Position numbers and translations under genes: made by a program
Assembly (NCBI GenBank): GCA_034509735.1
Contig: JACGWO010000004.1
Coordinates: 27,943,395 to 28,007,394 of the forward strand
Reading direction: 5' to 3'
DNA length: 64,000 bases
Source of the DNA: Sesamum alatum
Lineage: Eukaryota > Streptophyta > Magnoliopsida > Lamiales > Pedaliaceae
The notes under the pieces: model-generated
The model's database searches: none
The model's input: the letters and a program-made list of their open reading frames with translations, nothing else
What the model was told of the DNA's origin: nothing
Shown: in pieces, positions 21,259 to 34,611 of the stretch
How the letters are laid out: the number at the start of each line of letters is the position of its first letter
Numbering within the stretch: position 1 is the stretch's first letter

Positions 21259-22122
21259 GTTTATTAGGTATGATACTTTTAGTCCTTTTGTGTCGGCGGT
21301 TGAGATACGTTATCGGAGAAAAAAAGCATGTATTCACGCATTAATTATAAAACACCGACATACCATTTTCCTTCACAAATCCTGCCCTAATTCCTCACAC
21401 CTATCCCTAATTACCCCAAATCCATATTTAATCGAAGCCCTAATTTCTCCAAAATTTCCAAAACCTTTTTCGAACGTCAGCAAAATTTCGTGAATTTAAG
21501 ACAAAGAAACTAATTTGCATTGCATGTTGGAGCGCACGATCGAAGACATAGAGCAAAAGAAGTACGGTAATGTTGCGGAGTAGGGAGAAACACATATGGC
21601 CAAGACCTGAATACGTTTAAGTATTTTTTAATAAAAAGCATTTTAGGGTTCTTCAAAGCCTATGAATAAACAAATAAAAGGTGTCGATTAGTGTATTTTT
21701 GTACTTTTTTTGCAGTATTTTATGAAGTAGTGGAGTGATTATTTAATAATTTGTTGTCATCTAGTTGATATTTGATTTTCTGTTGTTTAATAATCCCAAT
21801 GATTTCATAATATTATATGGCAATTGCTTGGGTGTATATCAATGCTGAGTGTTCATTTTTTCTTTCTTGTTTTTCTTTTTTTGCATTGAACAGATGATGT
21901 GTGCCTTGTTGTAACTGTTAAGTTTCCCATTGTGGTAACTTCTGCAATACACGTACTACATAATATGTTGGAGAAAATCTTGTAATATTTTATTATGTTG
22001 ATATAAACTATGTCTGCCTTAGTTATCTAGATGGGTTTCTAGATGAAGCAGAGTTAGTGGGGAACATACAATATTATAGGTTGTATGATCATGGTTTCAA
22101 ATTAATAGAATATGTAGATTAG

Positions 22123-25100
22123 TTGGTTTCAATGTGTTTACAAAATGAAGTGAGTAGGGAAATTGATATATATGTTGAGGTGACTAGGAGTGGTACCGGA
22201 CTTGAACTTATGGATGGGGAAGGGGTGGTTGAAAATTATGTGGATTTGCTTTACAGTAACTTTGAAAATTTTGAGGATTCGATAGGGGATGAAACTGAAA
22301 ATTATGCATTAGGGCTTGAGAACGAGGACAATAACTTAGTTGGCACTGAAACACATCTTGAGAGTGATAGGAGGATTAGGGATGACAACAGTGATATGGG
22401 GGAAGAGGACTTACTGGGTAGTGAAGACAACTTCGAATCAGTTTTAGGCTTTGATGAAGAAAACTCTAATAAGGAATATGACCTTAAGATTATTCCTGTT
22501 TTCACTATTGAAGACATCATATGATCCAATATTTGCTTTAGGCATGTTGTTTAGCACAAAAATAGAGTTCAGAAATATTGTTCATTCACATGGAGTCAAT
22601 ACACATTGGAACATCAAGATCACAAAACTGATAACATAAGATGTTATGCTAAATGTGTTGCTTGATGATTTTGGATGGAAAATACATGCTTTAAAGATGG
22701 GATAGAGTTATAAGAGAGTATAACAACAAGCACAAATGTGCTCCTATGTATCATGTGAAAAATATTAATAGCACATGGCTTTCAAAGAAATATGAAGATC
22801 ACTTTAGAAATGATCCAAAAAGGGATGTGAAAGGTTTCAGAAATGATGTTGTGAGATATATTAGGTTCCATGTGTCTAAAACAGGTGGAATTTCACTTTT
22901 GGTACCCCAAGTATATATTTATTTCACCTTTGATACCCCATGTTTCTAAGTCATCAGAGTTAGTACCCAACGTTTGCATTTTTACTCCATCTGAGTACCT
23001 TTCGTTAGGTTGACTGTTAAAACAAACGGTCAACCCAATTTTGGAGGGAAAATTGGGGGTTTTTTGTCTATTTAAAGGTATGTTTGGTTGCCATTTCATT
23101 CATTACACAAAATAGTGTTGAAATAATTGAATGAGAACATTTATGTGGAATATTTGCTATTATTTATCATTAATTTTTGCTTTTAATTCATTATTTACCA
23201 TGAATTAAAAGTAAAAATTAATGGTAAATAATAACAAATGTTAAATGTTCTTAATTCAATTATTTCAACACTATTTTGTGTGATGAGTGAAATGACATCC
23301 AAGTATACCCTTAAATAGATAAAAAAAAAAACTCAAATTTTCCTCCAAAATTGGGTTGACTGTTAGTTTTAACTGTCAGCCTAACGGGAGTTGATTGTTA
23401 TTTAATTAATGATAAATAATAAATTAAATACAAAAATTAATGGTAAATAATAGCAAATATTCTACACAATTGTTCTCAATTCAATTGTTCCACATAAATG
23501 GGTTCACCGTTATTTAATTAATGGTAAATAATAAATTAAAAGCAAAAATTAATGGTAAATAATAGAAAATATTCCACATAAATGTTCTCAATTCAATTAT
23601 TTCAACACTATTTTGTGTGATGAGTAAAATGACAGCCAAACGTACCCTTAAATAGACAAAAAATTTTAAATTTTCCTCTAAAATTGGGTTGACTGTTAGT
23701 TTTGGTGGTCAACCTAGCGGAGGTTAACCGTTATTTAATGAATGGTAAATAATAAATTAAAAGCAAAAAGTAAATAATAGCAAATATTCCACATAAATGC
23801 TCTCAATGCAATTGTTCCACATAAATGGGTTCACTGTTATTTAATTAATGGTAAATAATAAATTAAAAGCAAAAATTAATGGTAAATAATAGCAAATATT
23901 CCACATAAATGTTCTCAATCAATTATTTCAATACTATTTTGTGTGATAAATGAAATGACAGCCAAACATACCCTTAAATAGGCAAAAAACCCCAATTTTC
24001 CCTTCAAAATTGGGATGACCATTAGCTTTAACGATCAACCTAACGGAGGGTACTCAGGTCGAGTAAAAATATAAATATTGATACCAACTTTGATGACTCG
24101 GAAACATGGGGTATCAAAGATGAAATAGAGGTATACCTGAGGTACCAAAAGTGAAATTATCTCGTCTAAAACATGAGCATACAAAGCAAGAAAGAAAACA
24201 TTGAATAAGATTGAGGGATCTGCAAATGAACAATATTCAGAATTATAGGACCATGCTGAAGAATTAAGAAGAACAAATCCTGGATCAACTATATTAATGG
24301 AAAAATTGATGATGGGGCTGGTGGAAGAAAGTTTAGAAAATGTACATTTACTTTAAAACTTTAAAAGATGGGTTCTCAGCTTATTGTAGACCTCTAATAG
24401 GAGTGGATGACTGTCACCTGAAGGGACCCCATGGTGGGGTCATGTTGACTATAGTGGGGGTGGACCCTAATAACAACCTCTATCCAATTGCTTATGTTGT
24501 TGTGTCATTTGAGAAAAGGGAGACTTGAGAGTGGTTTTTGAATTTGTTAAGAGACAATCTGAATATACAAAATAATTATGCATACACTTTTATCCCAGAC
24601 AAATAAAAAGGGTTAATTCAAGCCTTTGAGATTATGTCTCCCAACTCGGATCATAGATTTTTGGTCCAACACATGCATCAATATTTCAAAAAGGCTGGTT
24701 TTATGGGTTGGTATTGAAATGGCTTTATGGAAGGCAACAAACGTAACAACAGATCAATAATTTAGAAGAATGATGCAACAACTTGTTGAGATTGATCAAA
24801 ATGCAAGAAATTGGCTTAGTGATAAGCCACCATTCAATAGAGTAGGTCACATTCTACTCCTTTTTCAAAAATGTGATATGCTTTTGAATAATATTTGTGA
24901 AACATTCAATAATAACATTTTGAAAGCAAGAAAAAAGTATATTTTAACAATGCTTGAATGGTTGAGGGAGTATTTGAGGGTAAGGTTGCATGAAAACAAG
25001 GACAAGGCCAAAACAACTAGGGGCAAGAAAATATGTCCAAGAATAAAAACAATTGTTGAACAAAACATGGTCAAAGTTTCAGATTGTATTCCCTTGAAGG

Positions 25101-25607
25101 CTGATGATATGTGTTTTGATAGCTTATGACTGAGTGTGGACCTGGCTAGACATTTTTGTGCTTGTAGGAAATGGGATTTGACATAAATTCTATGTAAGCA
25201 TGCTTTGAGTGCTATATTGATAAAGGTACATGACCCTGAAGATTATGTACATCAAAGCCATAGAGTGGAGACATTTTTAAGGGTGTATGAACCAACTATA
25301 CTTTATGTAAATAGTCTTGATTTGTGGGAAGAAAATAGCCTCTATACCACATTTGCCTCCAAAATTTGGAAGAGGTGTTGGAAGGCCTCCTTAGGCAAGG
25401 AGGAGAGAAGATGATGAGTTGGTTAGCAAGGTGAAAAAGGGAACAAAAGGAAGAAAGAACCAAGTCAAATTGAAAAGACAACAAGTAACTGTAAAGTATA
25501 AGCTATGTGGTCAGGAGAATCACAACGCAAGGAAAAGGGCAATCGAAACTGACCATACAGAGCAACCTACAAATCAACCAACTGGTGTAAAAAAAAACTT
25601 ACTGTAA
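22123..25607 (+). pseudogene. mudrA-like MULE transposase pseudogene
   Basis: Pieces in order: an acidic N-terminal stretch (22123-22524); the MuDR domain, frame-shifted, DPIFALGMLFSTKIEFRN then W.IHALKM; YHVKNINSTWLSKKYEDHFR and DPKRDVKGFRNDV (22746-22880); then, after the inserted element, FSAYCRPLIGVDDCHLKG and GVDPNNNLYPIAYVVV (first catalytic Asp, 24340-24528); FIPDK-stop-KGLIQAFE (second Asp region); KCDMLLNNICETFNN (catalytic Glu region, 24770-25129); a SWIM-like CACRKWDLT..CKHALSAI (25159-25220); VETFLRVYEPTILYVN; and a zinc-knuckle-like CGQENHN near 25506. Several in-frame stops and frameshifts show it is inactive although the catalytic acids are still visible. The hAT element interrupts just after 25607. 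Confidence 0.85.
22884..24163. mobile_element. inverted-repeat element inserted in the MULE transposase
   Basis: It cuts the MULE gene inside the HVSKT codons. The flanks are the identical gtctaaaaca (22874-22883 and 24164-24173), so a 9-10 bp TSD. Both ends read inward as ATTTCACTTTTGGTACC then TTTGATACCCCATGTTTC, with TIRs of about 100 bp. The core is built of about three 330-bp tandem copies, each containing AAATTGGGTTGACTGTTAG (23349, 23684, and a variant at 24006), TTAATGGTAAATAATA and CACTATTTTGTGTGAT. It has no coding capacity. Confidence 0.88.
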
Positions 25608-26207
25608 GCAATGTTTTTGGACCCGGACCAGACCGTCCTGTCCGACCGGTCCGGGTCCATGGTTAAAAATCGCTCCCCAACGGACCGTTACAGACCGGTC
25701 AAAACTGGTTTGACCGGTTGATCGTCAGACCGGTCCACAATTTATAAAAAAAATTAAAAAAAAAGAAAGAAAATGGAGTTGAAAATTGAAATTCGGTCAA
25801 ACAAAACAAAAGGGGGAAAAAGTAGGCCATTAGGTTTTCTTCACAACTCACAAGTTCACATACAAAATTTCATTCTCTCTCAACTCAACCCACCAATCTC
25901 AAATCTCAAACTATCAACTCAAATTAACTCAAGTTATTCTACAAATCTCAAGAGGTAATTCATAATTTTTCTTACCCATTCCATTAACTATATGTACGAA
26001 TTTTTATTTTTTTTAATATTTGTGCAATAGTTATTCTTGAAAAAGGGGTCGCAACCTGTCGCTCTGTTGTTACTTGTTCATATATTTTCTTCTTAATTTT
26101 TGTATATATATTCTGTTGTTACTTGTTCATATTCTATTGTTACTCTGTTGTTCTGTTGTTACTTGTTCATAATTTTTGTCATTTTATTTATGTAAAAATA
26201 TGTATTT

Positions 26208-26385
26208 TATTGCAATTATGTTGAGTATTTATTGCAATTATTTTGAGTATTTATTGCAATTATTTTGAGTATTTATTGCAATTATGTTGAGTATTTATTG
26301 CAATTATTTTGATTATTTATTGCAATTCTATTGAGTATTTATTGTAATTTTGATTATTTATTGCAATTATTCTAATTGTTGGTTA
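26208..26385. repeat. short tandem array, about 24-bp unit
   Basis: Seven to eight copies of a unit close to TTGAGTATTTATTGCAATTA, some shortened, lie just before the hAT transposase ATG. Confidence 0.85.
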
Positions 26386-26401
26386 ATTTTATTTGTAGTT
26401 A

Positions 26402-29400
26402 ATGGAGGAGACTACGGATTCCCGAACCACACCAAATGAATCTCAATCTGTTAGTGGATCCGGAGTAGGACAACCACCTCGAAACAATACAAGGTAGAAA
26501 AAAGACATAGCCTGGAAACACGTTACTGAGGCGACACCTAGTGAAGGAAAAAAGATATTAACGTATGATTATTGTCTCACTACCTTCAGAGGTGGAGGAA
26601 TCAATAGAATGAAACAACATCTCGCCGGAGAAAAAGGAATGTAACAAGTTGCAAGAAAGTGCCTCCAGAAAGTGAGATTTATGATTCAAGGCTCTTTGAA
26701 GGAAAATGTAGAAAGAGCAAAAGAAAATGGAGGATCTTCAGAGCTTGATGAATATGCCTTTGGCACGAATTCACATGAAGTTGGTGAATATGCTTACACG
26801 TCCCATGCTCAAAGAGAAAGCCACAAGCAACAAACAGAGCCAAGCAAGAAAAAAGAAAAAAATGGGATTGGACTCATTCTCAAAACCGGTACTCGTGATC
26901 CTTCTCAACCTACTATCAAAGGTTCTTTACAAAGTACAGAAAAATGGCATGATACTGATTTGACTGTAGCTATGTGGTTTTATGATTCATGCATTCCGTT
27001 AAATGCTTGCAATTCACCTTTTTTTCAAATTGTTATGAGTAAAGTTGCATCTATGGGTCATGGGTACACAGCGCCTAGTTATCATGCTTTGAGGGTTTCA
27101 CTTTTGAGAAATGCTAAAAAGCAAGTGTCATTGATTGTTGATTCTTTTAGAAGTAAGTGGATAGAAACTAGTTGCACTATAATGGGTGATGGATGGAAAG
27201 ATTTTACACAGAGGCCATTGGTTAACTTTTTGGTTTATTGTCCCTCCGCAATATCTTTTATAAAATATGTTGATGTGTTTGCTATTGACTCTATAGCTGA
27301 AAATTTGTGTAACTTGTTTGCTGAAATTGTGGAAATGGTTGGAGTGCAAAATGTGATTCGTTTGATCACTGATAATGCAACTAATTATAAAGCGGCTGGG
27401 CATTTACTTTTAGAAAAAGATCCCACTATTTGTTGGTTGCCTTGTGCAGCTCACTATGTTAATTTGATCTTGAAAGGTATTGGTGATTGTGCATTAATTG
27501 CATCAAAAGTGACTTGTTATATCTATAACAATAATTGGCCACTCAATTGGTTGAGGCAAAGAGGAGGGTGGACAGAGATTATCCGACTTGGAGATACTCG
27601 TTTTGCCACAACATTCATTGCATTGAAAAATTTATATGATCATAAAGATGATTTACAAGCAATGTGACATGTCAAGATTTCAAAAATTTTTTGAAGAAAG
27701 ATGTGGTAAAACAAGTGAAACAAGTCATTTTGGATGAAAGATTTTGGAATAACTGTAATATTATTGTTAGAGTTGGAGCCCCTCTTGTACGTTTGTTGCG
27801 AATTTGTGATTCTGATGAGAAGCCATCATTAGGGTATGTGTATGAAGGCATGTATAGGGCACGAAAAGCTATCAAAGCTTTGTTTCACAAGAAAAAAGGT
27901 TATATGAATAATACATTGATATTATTAATGCAAGATGGGATAAGATGTTGCGAAAATGTTTGCATGTTGCTGCATATTATTTGAACCCAACTTTTTAGTA
28001 TGATAAGGAATCTTTTTGCGAAAAGACAGAGGTTATGAGTGTGCTTTTGGATTATATTGAAACTAGGCATGAAAATATAAGTAACAAGGCTTACAATGAG
28101 ATGTCACTCTATCGAGATAGACAAAGAGTTTTGCAAGACCAACTGCTTTGACTATTACTAGATCAACTCGACCTGGTAATATTTAATTTTGTATAATTAT
28201 TTTCTATTTATCATTTTTCTAATTTGAATTACTTATTGATATTTTTTTCTGTTAGATGATTGGTGAAAATTATTTGGTATTGATGCACCTAACCTACAAA
28301 AGTTGGCAATTAGAATTTTAAGTCAAACAACTTCTTCTTCTGGATGCGAGCAGAATTGGAGTGTTTTTGAGCGTATTCATAAAAAAAGGAGAAATAAGTG
28401 AAAGGACAAGCGGATCCACCGGGGAGCGCGAGCGGAAGCGAGAAAGCGAGAAAAGTGCGTAAATTTAAATCAAATTTAAATGAATGAATCCCAAGGGGTG
28501 TACCCTTGGGTGCTCAACCGGGCGTTCGATGTAGGATGTGTAAATATTAGATACATATATTTAAACACATAGGGCATAGATGTATATTAAATCAATCAAA
28601 GCGTAGTAAAACCGTTACCTTTGATTGTTTAGCGTATGCTCCCGGCTACTAGCGTTGTTCCTTCTTCGGAATGCTCACGAAATCCAAACGTTTGGATTCT
28701 CCAAAGGTGATCCACACCACACCGGAAGAAACACACGTTCTTCTTGCTAGAAAAGAACGGGTTTAAGAAGGAATCGGTTTAAGAGAAGAACACTATGAAT
28801 TAGTGCTCTCTTAAACTTACTTTGTTCTTCTTCTTGATTTAAAATCAAGTGAAGAACACAAGTGTGAGAGAGGCCGGGAGTTTGAGAGAGAGGAGAGGGA
28901 TTTTTTTTCTTCTCTTTTTCCTAGAAAAAGATGAATAATGAATCACTTATGCTTGGTGTTGTATATTCTCATATATATACATAATTAATGTGATTATTGG
29001 AATGTGTCTAGGTTCATCCAAGGATGTCTAGATTCATTCCAATCAATCACCATCAATTCTTCAATCAAGCCTACCAAAATTTATGGTATGATCAAATCAT
29101 ACCAAAAGGGAAGAGCTTGATTAGAGTTGATTTGTCTCTTTCCAAAAGAGATAAGTCAACATACCACCTAGCATGAAACATGGCTGATTTTGCTTCCTCC
29201 AAGGGAGCATGTCGGCCATGTTTAAATAAGGGAAGAAGTCCAACTTCTTCCTATTCCAAAATAGGAATTATTTCTCCTCTCGAGTAAATTTAACGGACCG
29301 GATTTTATCGTAATTCAATTATGACGAACCCAACATTAAATCTAATTTAATGTCCATTTAAATTATTCTCGTTGATCTTTTAATCCAATCAAAAGATCCA

Positions 29401-30930
29401 ACGTCTCAATGTCTCAACTTTCTATATTTAATCGAAAATCCAATTTACCGATTAAATGAAAGCCCGATACAATATCGGCCCGTCCATCCAATGGACTTTC
29501 CCTTAAGTAATCCAATTACTTATTTATCCTTCGAGATTGACCCCAAGTCGATCTCTCAACCTCCTCGGTGATTTGTGTGTGACCCTTTAGGTTCACCCTC
29601 AGCTAGACTTGGGCCCGTGTCCCACGAGGGCCTGTTACCATGGGTGGCCGTCTAGCAACGGTCCATGGCACTAGAGACTAGGTGAATTGGCGTGAACATT
29701 TAGGCGTCGATTCCGTGCGGGTACGATCCTTCAGTCTACCGTCTCCCGGCCTTAGTCTAGGGTATGAAATTGGGCGTCGGTTCCCATCCTTGACTAGGCA
29801 TCTATGCTTAATACTCGAGACCACGTATACTTCATTGCGTCGACACAGGAAACCATTCCCTGTTCGACCAACCACTGTGGCCACAGCTTCAAACAGCATG
29901 AACGTGTGTCCGAGTGCATAGGAGATACCTCTATCACATACTGACAGGAGATACTACACATTCCGACTGCACTGGACAAGGCTTATGATAATCATCTTAC
30001 AGAATGATTACCTCTCGCCAGATCCAAGATACAGCCGTCATGTGCACGCGACTGCCGTGATCCCTCAAGTCTGAGGATTACACCCATACTATCGGAACCA
30101 GGGAAAACCAATCATACCGACCAAGCCTCCAAGGCTTCCATATGATGATCCCCGCAAGTCACTCCAGTCGGCTCGACCCCAGTCGACCAACCCATCAAGA
30201 TTGTGTAGGCGTCCCACGCCTGTCGCCGATGAAACACGACACTTATCCAATAAACACGACTCTTGACGCAAGTCTCAATAGGACTCTCGATGCCCTGTCT
30301 CGAGGTCCTCGACTTGGAACGTTTCAGACCCAACTCTTAATCAGTTGGTTTCATGACCACCATCCAATGCATGGCCCAACTGCACGAGTTGTTAACCATG
30401 GTCTGTGGGCTTTGTTGCGATATAAGTTAAACACCGTTTTAACAAATGTGAAATGAGCGCAACAAAGTAAGCACCAAAAGTGATAAATACTCATTTTATT
30501 CATCACATAATAATATTACATTTACATCGAGTTATATAATAGGTTACAAATCGCCAAACCTATTGGCTTTCTGGTCACCTATTCTAACAATAGGTTGGAG
30601 CACCAAAGGTTGAATGATCTAGTTTATGTGCATTATAACTTGCGTCTGCAAAATAGGTATATATAATGTTTAGAATTAACTAAATTTATTTGTGTACAAT
30701 ATAATAACTATATTTTCTCATATTTGTAATTATTGTAGAGTTAAATATAGCAAGAGGCCTTACGATCCTGTTGATTATGAGTGCATTGACAAGGCCAAAT
30801 TTTTTATCGTTCAAGATACTTTAGAAGGTGAACTTGACTATGATGACATTGAAGGAATGATTGAGGAGGAAATGCCAAGAAATGGGGAAGGATCAAGTTT
30901 TGATCCATTGACAGATTGGTTAAACTTAAA

Positions 30931-30935
<5 letters not shown>
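26402..30935 (+). pseudogene. hAT transposase pseudogene (BED, DUF659, C-terminal dimerisation region)
   Basis: From the ATG at 26402 the frame holds for 31 codons, meets TAG (26495), then a BED-type zinc-finger region (IAWKHVTE..YDYC..GGGINRMKQHLAGEKG) with its first Cys lost and a TAA at 26642. It then stays open 26672-27667 over the DUF659 part (STEKWHDTDLTVAMWFYDSC, SCTIMGDGWKDFTQRPLVNF, ITDNATNYKAAGHLLL, WLPCAAHYVNLILKGIGD). A stop and frame change lead to 27664-27984 (RVGAPLVRLLRICDSDEKP, LGYVYEGMYRARKAIKALF). The dimerisation block (SGCEQNWSVFERIHKKRRNK, about 28340-28398) is split by the solo LTR and resumes after it with LEHQRLNDLVYVHYNLRLQ. A last exon (about 30740-30930) encodes KRPYDPVDYECID. 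Multiple stops make it non-functional. Confidence 0.85.
28399..30589 (-). mobile_element. solo LTR, 2.19 kb
   Basis: It starts TGAAAGGACAAG and ends TATTCTAACA on the plus strand, so the minus strand runs TGTTAGAATAGG to CTTTCA with TG/CA ends. The flanks ataag (28394-28398) and atagg (30590-30594) agree at 4 of 5. It splits the hAT codons for KRRNR from LEHQRL, and the surrounding reading resumes cleanly. There is no internal retroviral coding region and no second LTR copy inside, so it looks like the product of LTR-LTR recombination. A TATATATA stretch near 28972 could be its TATA box. ORFs at 29678-30456 are LTR sequence, not genes. The superfamily is not certain. Confidence 0.68.

Positions 30936-30979
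<44 letters not shown>
30929..30979. repeat. (ATT)n microsatellite in hAT 3' part
   Basis: About 17 ATT units immediately after the last recognisable hAT transposase codons. It gives a false poly-Leu tail. Confidence 0.95.
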
Positions 30980-30983
<4 letters not shown>

Positions 30984-32520
30984 TTCAATAATACAGTTTT
31001 ATTATAACTTATTTTTTGTAATTGTTTATTTCAAATGAGACAAACGATGTTGAGCCAATTGCAGAGGCTGATATTGAATAATTTGGTCGTCAAAGTAGAA
31101 GTGTTTATTAAAGTGATAATGATAATGAAAATGATTCTGATTGAATTGATGATTGTACAAACTTGTACTACATTTGACTATTTTTTTTAATTGTTTGTCT
31201 ATTTAGTCAAGATTTATGTTGAACTTATACACTTGTATGTTTAATTGTTAGTATATTTACTTTAAGTTTGCTAGTATATTTATGTATAATTATATATATA
31301 TATACATATATATAATATGGTCCGGGTCAATCGATTTTTGAACTCCGGTCCAACCGGTCGTACTAGTGACCCAGTGACTTGACCGTTTCGAGTCCGGTCC
31401 AAGTCTGAAAACATTGACTATAAGTACTTGAATTTATTTATTTCCAGCATGCTAATTTGGTTCCCTTCTGATTGTACTCCTTGCTTTCAAAATGGTTAAA
31501 AAGAAGAATCACAAAGCATTGGTACTTCATCAGGATTGGAGGTATCCATCTCTAAAATGCAAGCATGTCCGAACCTGAAAGTATAGGGGCTGAAGCTAAG
31601 CTGCATGTGCCTGTTCCTTCACTGGAGGTACAAGTATGTTTGTGGTGCATTGTGGAACTGTTTTCATATGCATATAATATGTTATCTTATTAAGGTGTAA
31701 TCCTAAACAGTTAATAGCAACAAATTGCCACATCCATGTGCACCTAGACCACCAATACCAAGACCATAAGGATTGAGGCCACCACGAGCTCAAAATGCAA
31801 GGCAAACAACCAATCGCATCAAAGATGAATGCTACAAATTTTGGCCATCAATATCTACCTCTAAGTTAGGAGTTTGGTACAACTATTGGATCCAATTTGC
31901 AAACTGGTTGAAGTGAAAAACAAAAAAAAGCATGGAAGCAAAAAGGGTTGCTTCATTGGTTAGATGTAACAAGGATTAGGCACAAATATTTTGTCTGTTT
32001 TTTTGGTGAATGGTTGAAAATGACAATATGAAGTACATTTTTTTTTTTTTTTGTCTCTTTTGGTTGGACACTTTGAAGTATAGGAAAACATCATTTTGAC
32101 AGATATTGTGTTGTGTTGTGCCAACACTTTGAAGGAATTCTTGAATGAAACTGAATTTTTAATATTGGTTTGTTAGAGGTGCATTGTGATGGTTGATCAA
32201 ATTTAACACAAACTATTACTTGTACATCATACAACAAAATGGACCAGCCATACTATGGGAGTGGAAGAGGAAATTGGGAGAAAAATAAGAGGTTGGGAGT
32301 GGAAGAGGAAATTGGAAATTTTGGGAGAAAATTAGGGCTTGGGTTTGAGGGTGTGTGTATTTAAGTATTGAGAAATAACATTAGTGTTGTTGTCTAAAAA
32401 AAAAGACATAACGAAAGTCTTCCCCAGTACCAGCAATATGCGCATGGAGTTCAGTCTCCTTTCTTCATCGTTTTTTTTTCTACACAAAAGGACTAAAAGT
32501 GTCATATTCAATAAACTTAT

Positions 32521-34611
32521 AGGATTAAATATGTTTTACTAAAAAAGATACATGACTAAATTTGTTTAGGACTAAGCGTGTTAAACATACCAAACATACA
32601 AGAGTAAATCCATTTATTCAAAAGATAAAGGACTAAAAATGAAACAACCCTATATTTACAAGACAAAAAGTGAAATTTCACCATCTAATTAGATAAGTCA
32701 CTGTAATTTATCTCCTAAAAGAAACATGGTAAGGAATGGTTGCCTACTCAATAAGTAAAGTTAATTAACTTATATATATGCATATACATGAGAAATCTCA
32801 TGCAGTTGACACCAACCAACAATCCATTATGCAATCACCACAAAATCATGAAATAACCAACACCAACAATCATACTTCAATCCATAATATAATACACCAA
32901 AAAATTATTGCTTACTTCCTTAACGCCTTGCTTAGCTTAGACGGAGTACATTCAATGATTTTGCCGGCTATCAATCATCTCAATCAATATCACATAATAT
33001 ATAGCACGAGATACCTGTCAAATGTAATATCCCAACCTCACTCCACTTTGTATCAATATTAGCATAGGATATCACAACAAATATGGCACCCCACCCACCC
33101 TAATTTGTAGTAAATAGCACAAGATATTTCTTGCTTCCTGGATTACCCAGGTACCCTACGCCCTAGGTATCTAACAAATATATTCATTTTCCCATGTCAC
33201 AGATCACATCATCAATTACATACTCATCATTCACAACATCATAAATTATTGAATATGGACCGAATAATCAGCTAAACCATCTGTTCATCTCAATTTATAG
33301 TATCCCCATCAATAAATTTACATTCAGCTCCATTCAACAATCAAATATAGTATAACACAATTATTCATTAATTTTCATTGCACCCATAACCACGAATAAA
33401 CACATAACAACAACTTCACGGAACAATAATATAATCTAGACAAGTAATCAATTAACAATCAAGTATACAAACAGACATGTATATATATATCTATATGTAT
33501 AAATTTAATTAACTATACTTACCTCAATATGACAACGATTATGTAGTAGAAAGAGTTGTTCAACTCTCTACTTTATCATCGTGTCCTATAATAAGTTATA
33601 ATGAGCATAATCTATATATCGAGAATGTTCTAAATCTTAATAAAAATTAAATAGTATCCCTACGTTTCTCACCAATATTTTAATATCTTATTGCACCGAA
33701 GTTCGAATCTTCGCTCTAATTTCTTCTAAATAAACTATATAGTCTAAACTTTTCAAGTATATATATATTGTGAATTAACTCATAAAAATTTATTTATTAA
33801 AAACTCACATTATTCCTATACTTGTCATTCTTGACAGCATCTCTGGATTATTTTAAAATTATTCCAAAAATCATATACTCTATTTTCTATATATCTAGCA
33901 ATTTGTCATTAATTCACTATTATTATAGCAATGAACTGAGTACATACACATAAAATTAAGTATCTAATTGCTAAATCCAATTAAATTAAATAATTCAATT
34001 ATGAGAATAACTGAATCTAGTAAATTAAATATTTTAATTAGCTGCTTATAATATCCTTACTTCAAACGGAATAGTTAGTTAATTACTAACTTATAAATAA
34101 TCAGATTTATTAAATTTTCCGACTAAACAATAAAAGGGATAGTAGAAATTATATTGAATAAATTTATTAATCAGATACTATAATACATAAATTAATTAAT
34201 AATCTAAAGATAAGAGATTGATGCTAAGCCCATCCTCATCTTTGGTTCGGTTTATTAATTTTTTTTTACTTTTCTCAAAATTTTAATTTTGTCCCCAATT
34301 TTATAAGATTATCAAATTTTGCTGCAAAAGCTTTATAAAACTCCAATTCAGTTCATGCAAAATTTAATATATTCAAATTTCAATCAATAATTTATTTATC
34401 AATTAATTTAAATTTCTCTAATACTTTTACTCCCACATTTATATATACAAATTTATGGATGTTACATATATCAATTTCATGGTAAAAATTGTGATACAGA
34501 TGTTTAATCTCTTGCACATGTATTTGGGGCACAATCCCGAGCTCAAACTTACCATCTCGGCCCGGATTGGACGGGGAAGGTAAATCACACTACCAGTACA
34601 ATTATAACACT
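32521..34611. other. AT-rich intergenic, no gene seen
   Basis: No convincing gene. The first 170 bases share TTTAGTCC-type words with the MuDR-like terminus. A His/Asn-rich 94-residue ORF at 32778-33062 has no recognisable feature. Confidence 0.45.

Larger units (their letters stand above)
25609..31416 (+). mobile_element. relic hAT element carrying a solo LTR
   Basis: The ends are CAATGTTTTTGGACCCGGACC-like at left and, in reverse, CAATGTTTTCAGACTTGGAC at right. Subterminal DNA is full of CCGGTCC words. The flanking 8-mers actgtaag (25601-25608) and actataag (31417-31424) agree at 7 of 8, the TSD length of hAT elements. Inside are a BED/DUF659/dimerisation-type transposase pseudogene (+), a tandem A/T array (26208-26385) and a 2.2-kb solo LTR. 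Without the LTR the element is about 3.6 kb. Confidence 0.88.
21256..32520 (+). mobile_element. relic MuDR-type (Mutator) element carrying nested insertions
   Basis: The left terminal stretch (21256-21294, containing AGTTTATT then TATGATACTTTTAGTCC) matches the reverse of the right stretch (32481-32520) at most positions, through TTTAGTCCTTTTGTGT. Between them lies a plus-strand mudrA-like pseudogene, with two large insertions removed from its reading (22884-24163 and 25609-31416). Right-hand DNA 31425-32480 appears to be the rest of the gene and 3' flank, with Pro/Arg-rich text near 31740-31800. The TSD was not resolved, since a Harbinger end abuts the left side. TTTAGTCC-type words continue to about 32690, so the right end may lie further out. 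Confidence 0.65.

Noticed and set aside
22302..22529. Ser-rich minus-strand ORF
   Set aside because: It is antisense to the acidic N-terminal region of the MULE transposase.
29678..30456. Several ORFs of 60-104 residues on both strands
   Set aside because: They lie inside the solo LTR, overlap on both strands and show no domain.
30692..30991. ORF ending in a long poly-Leu tail
   Set aside because: The first part is a hAT transposase exon and the tail is the (ATT)n microsatellite.
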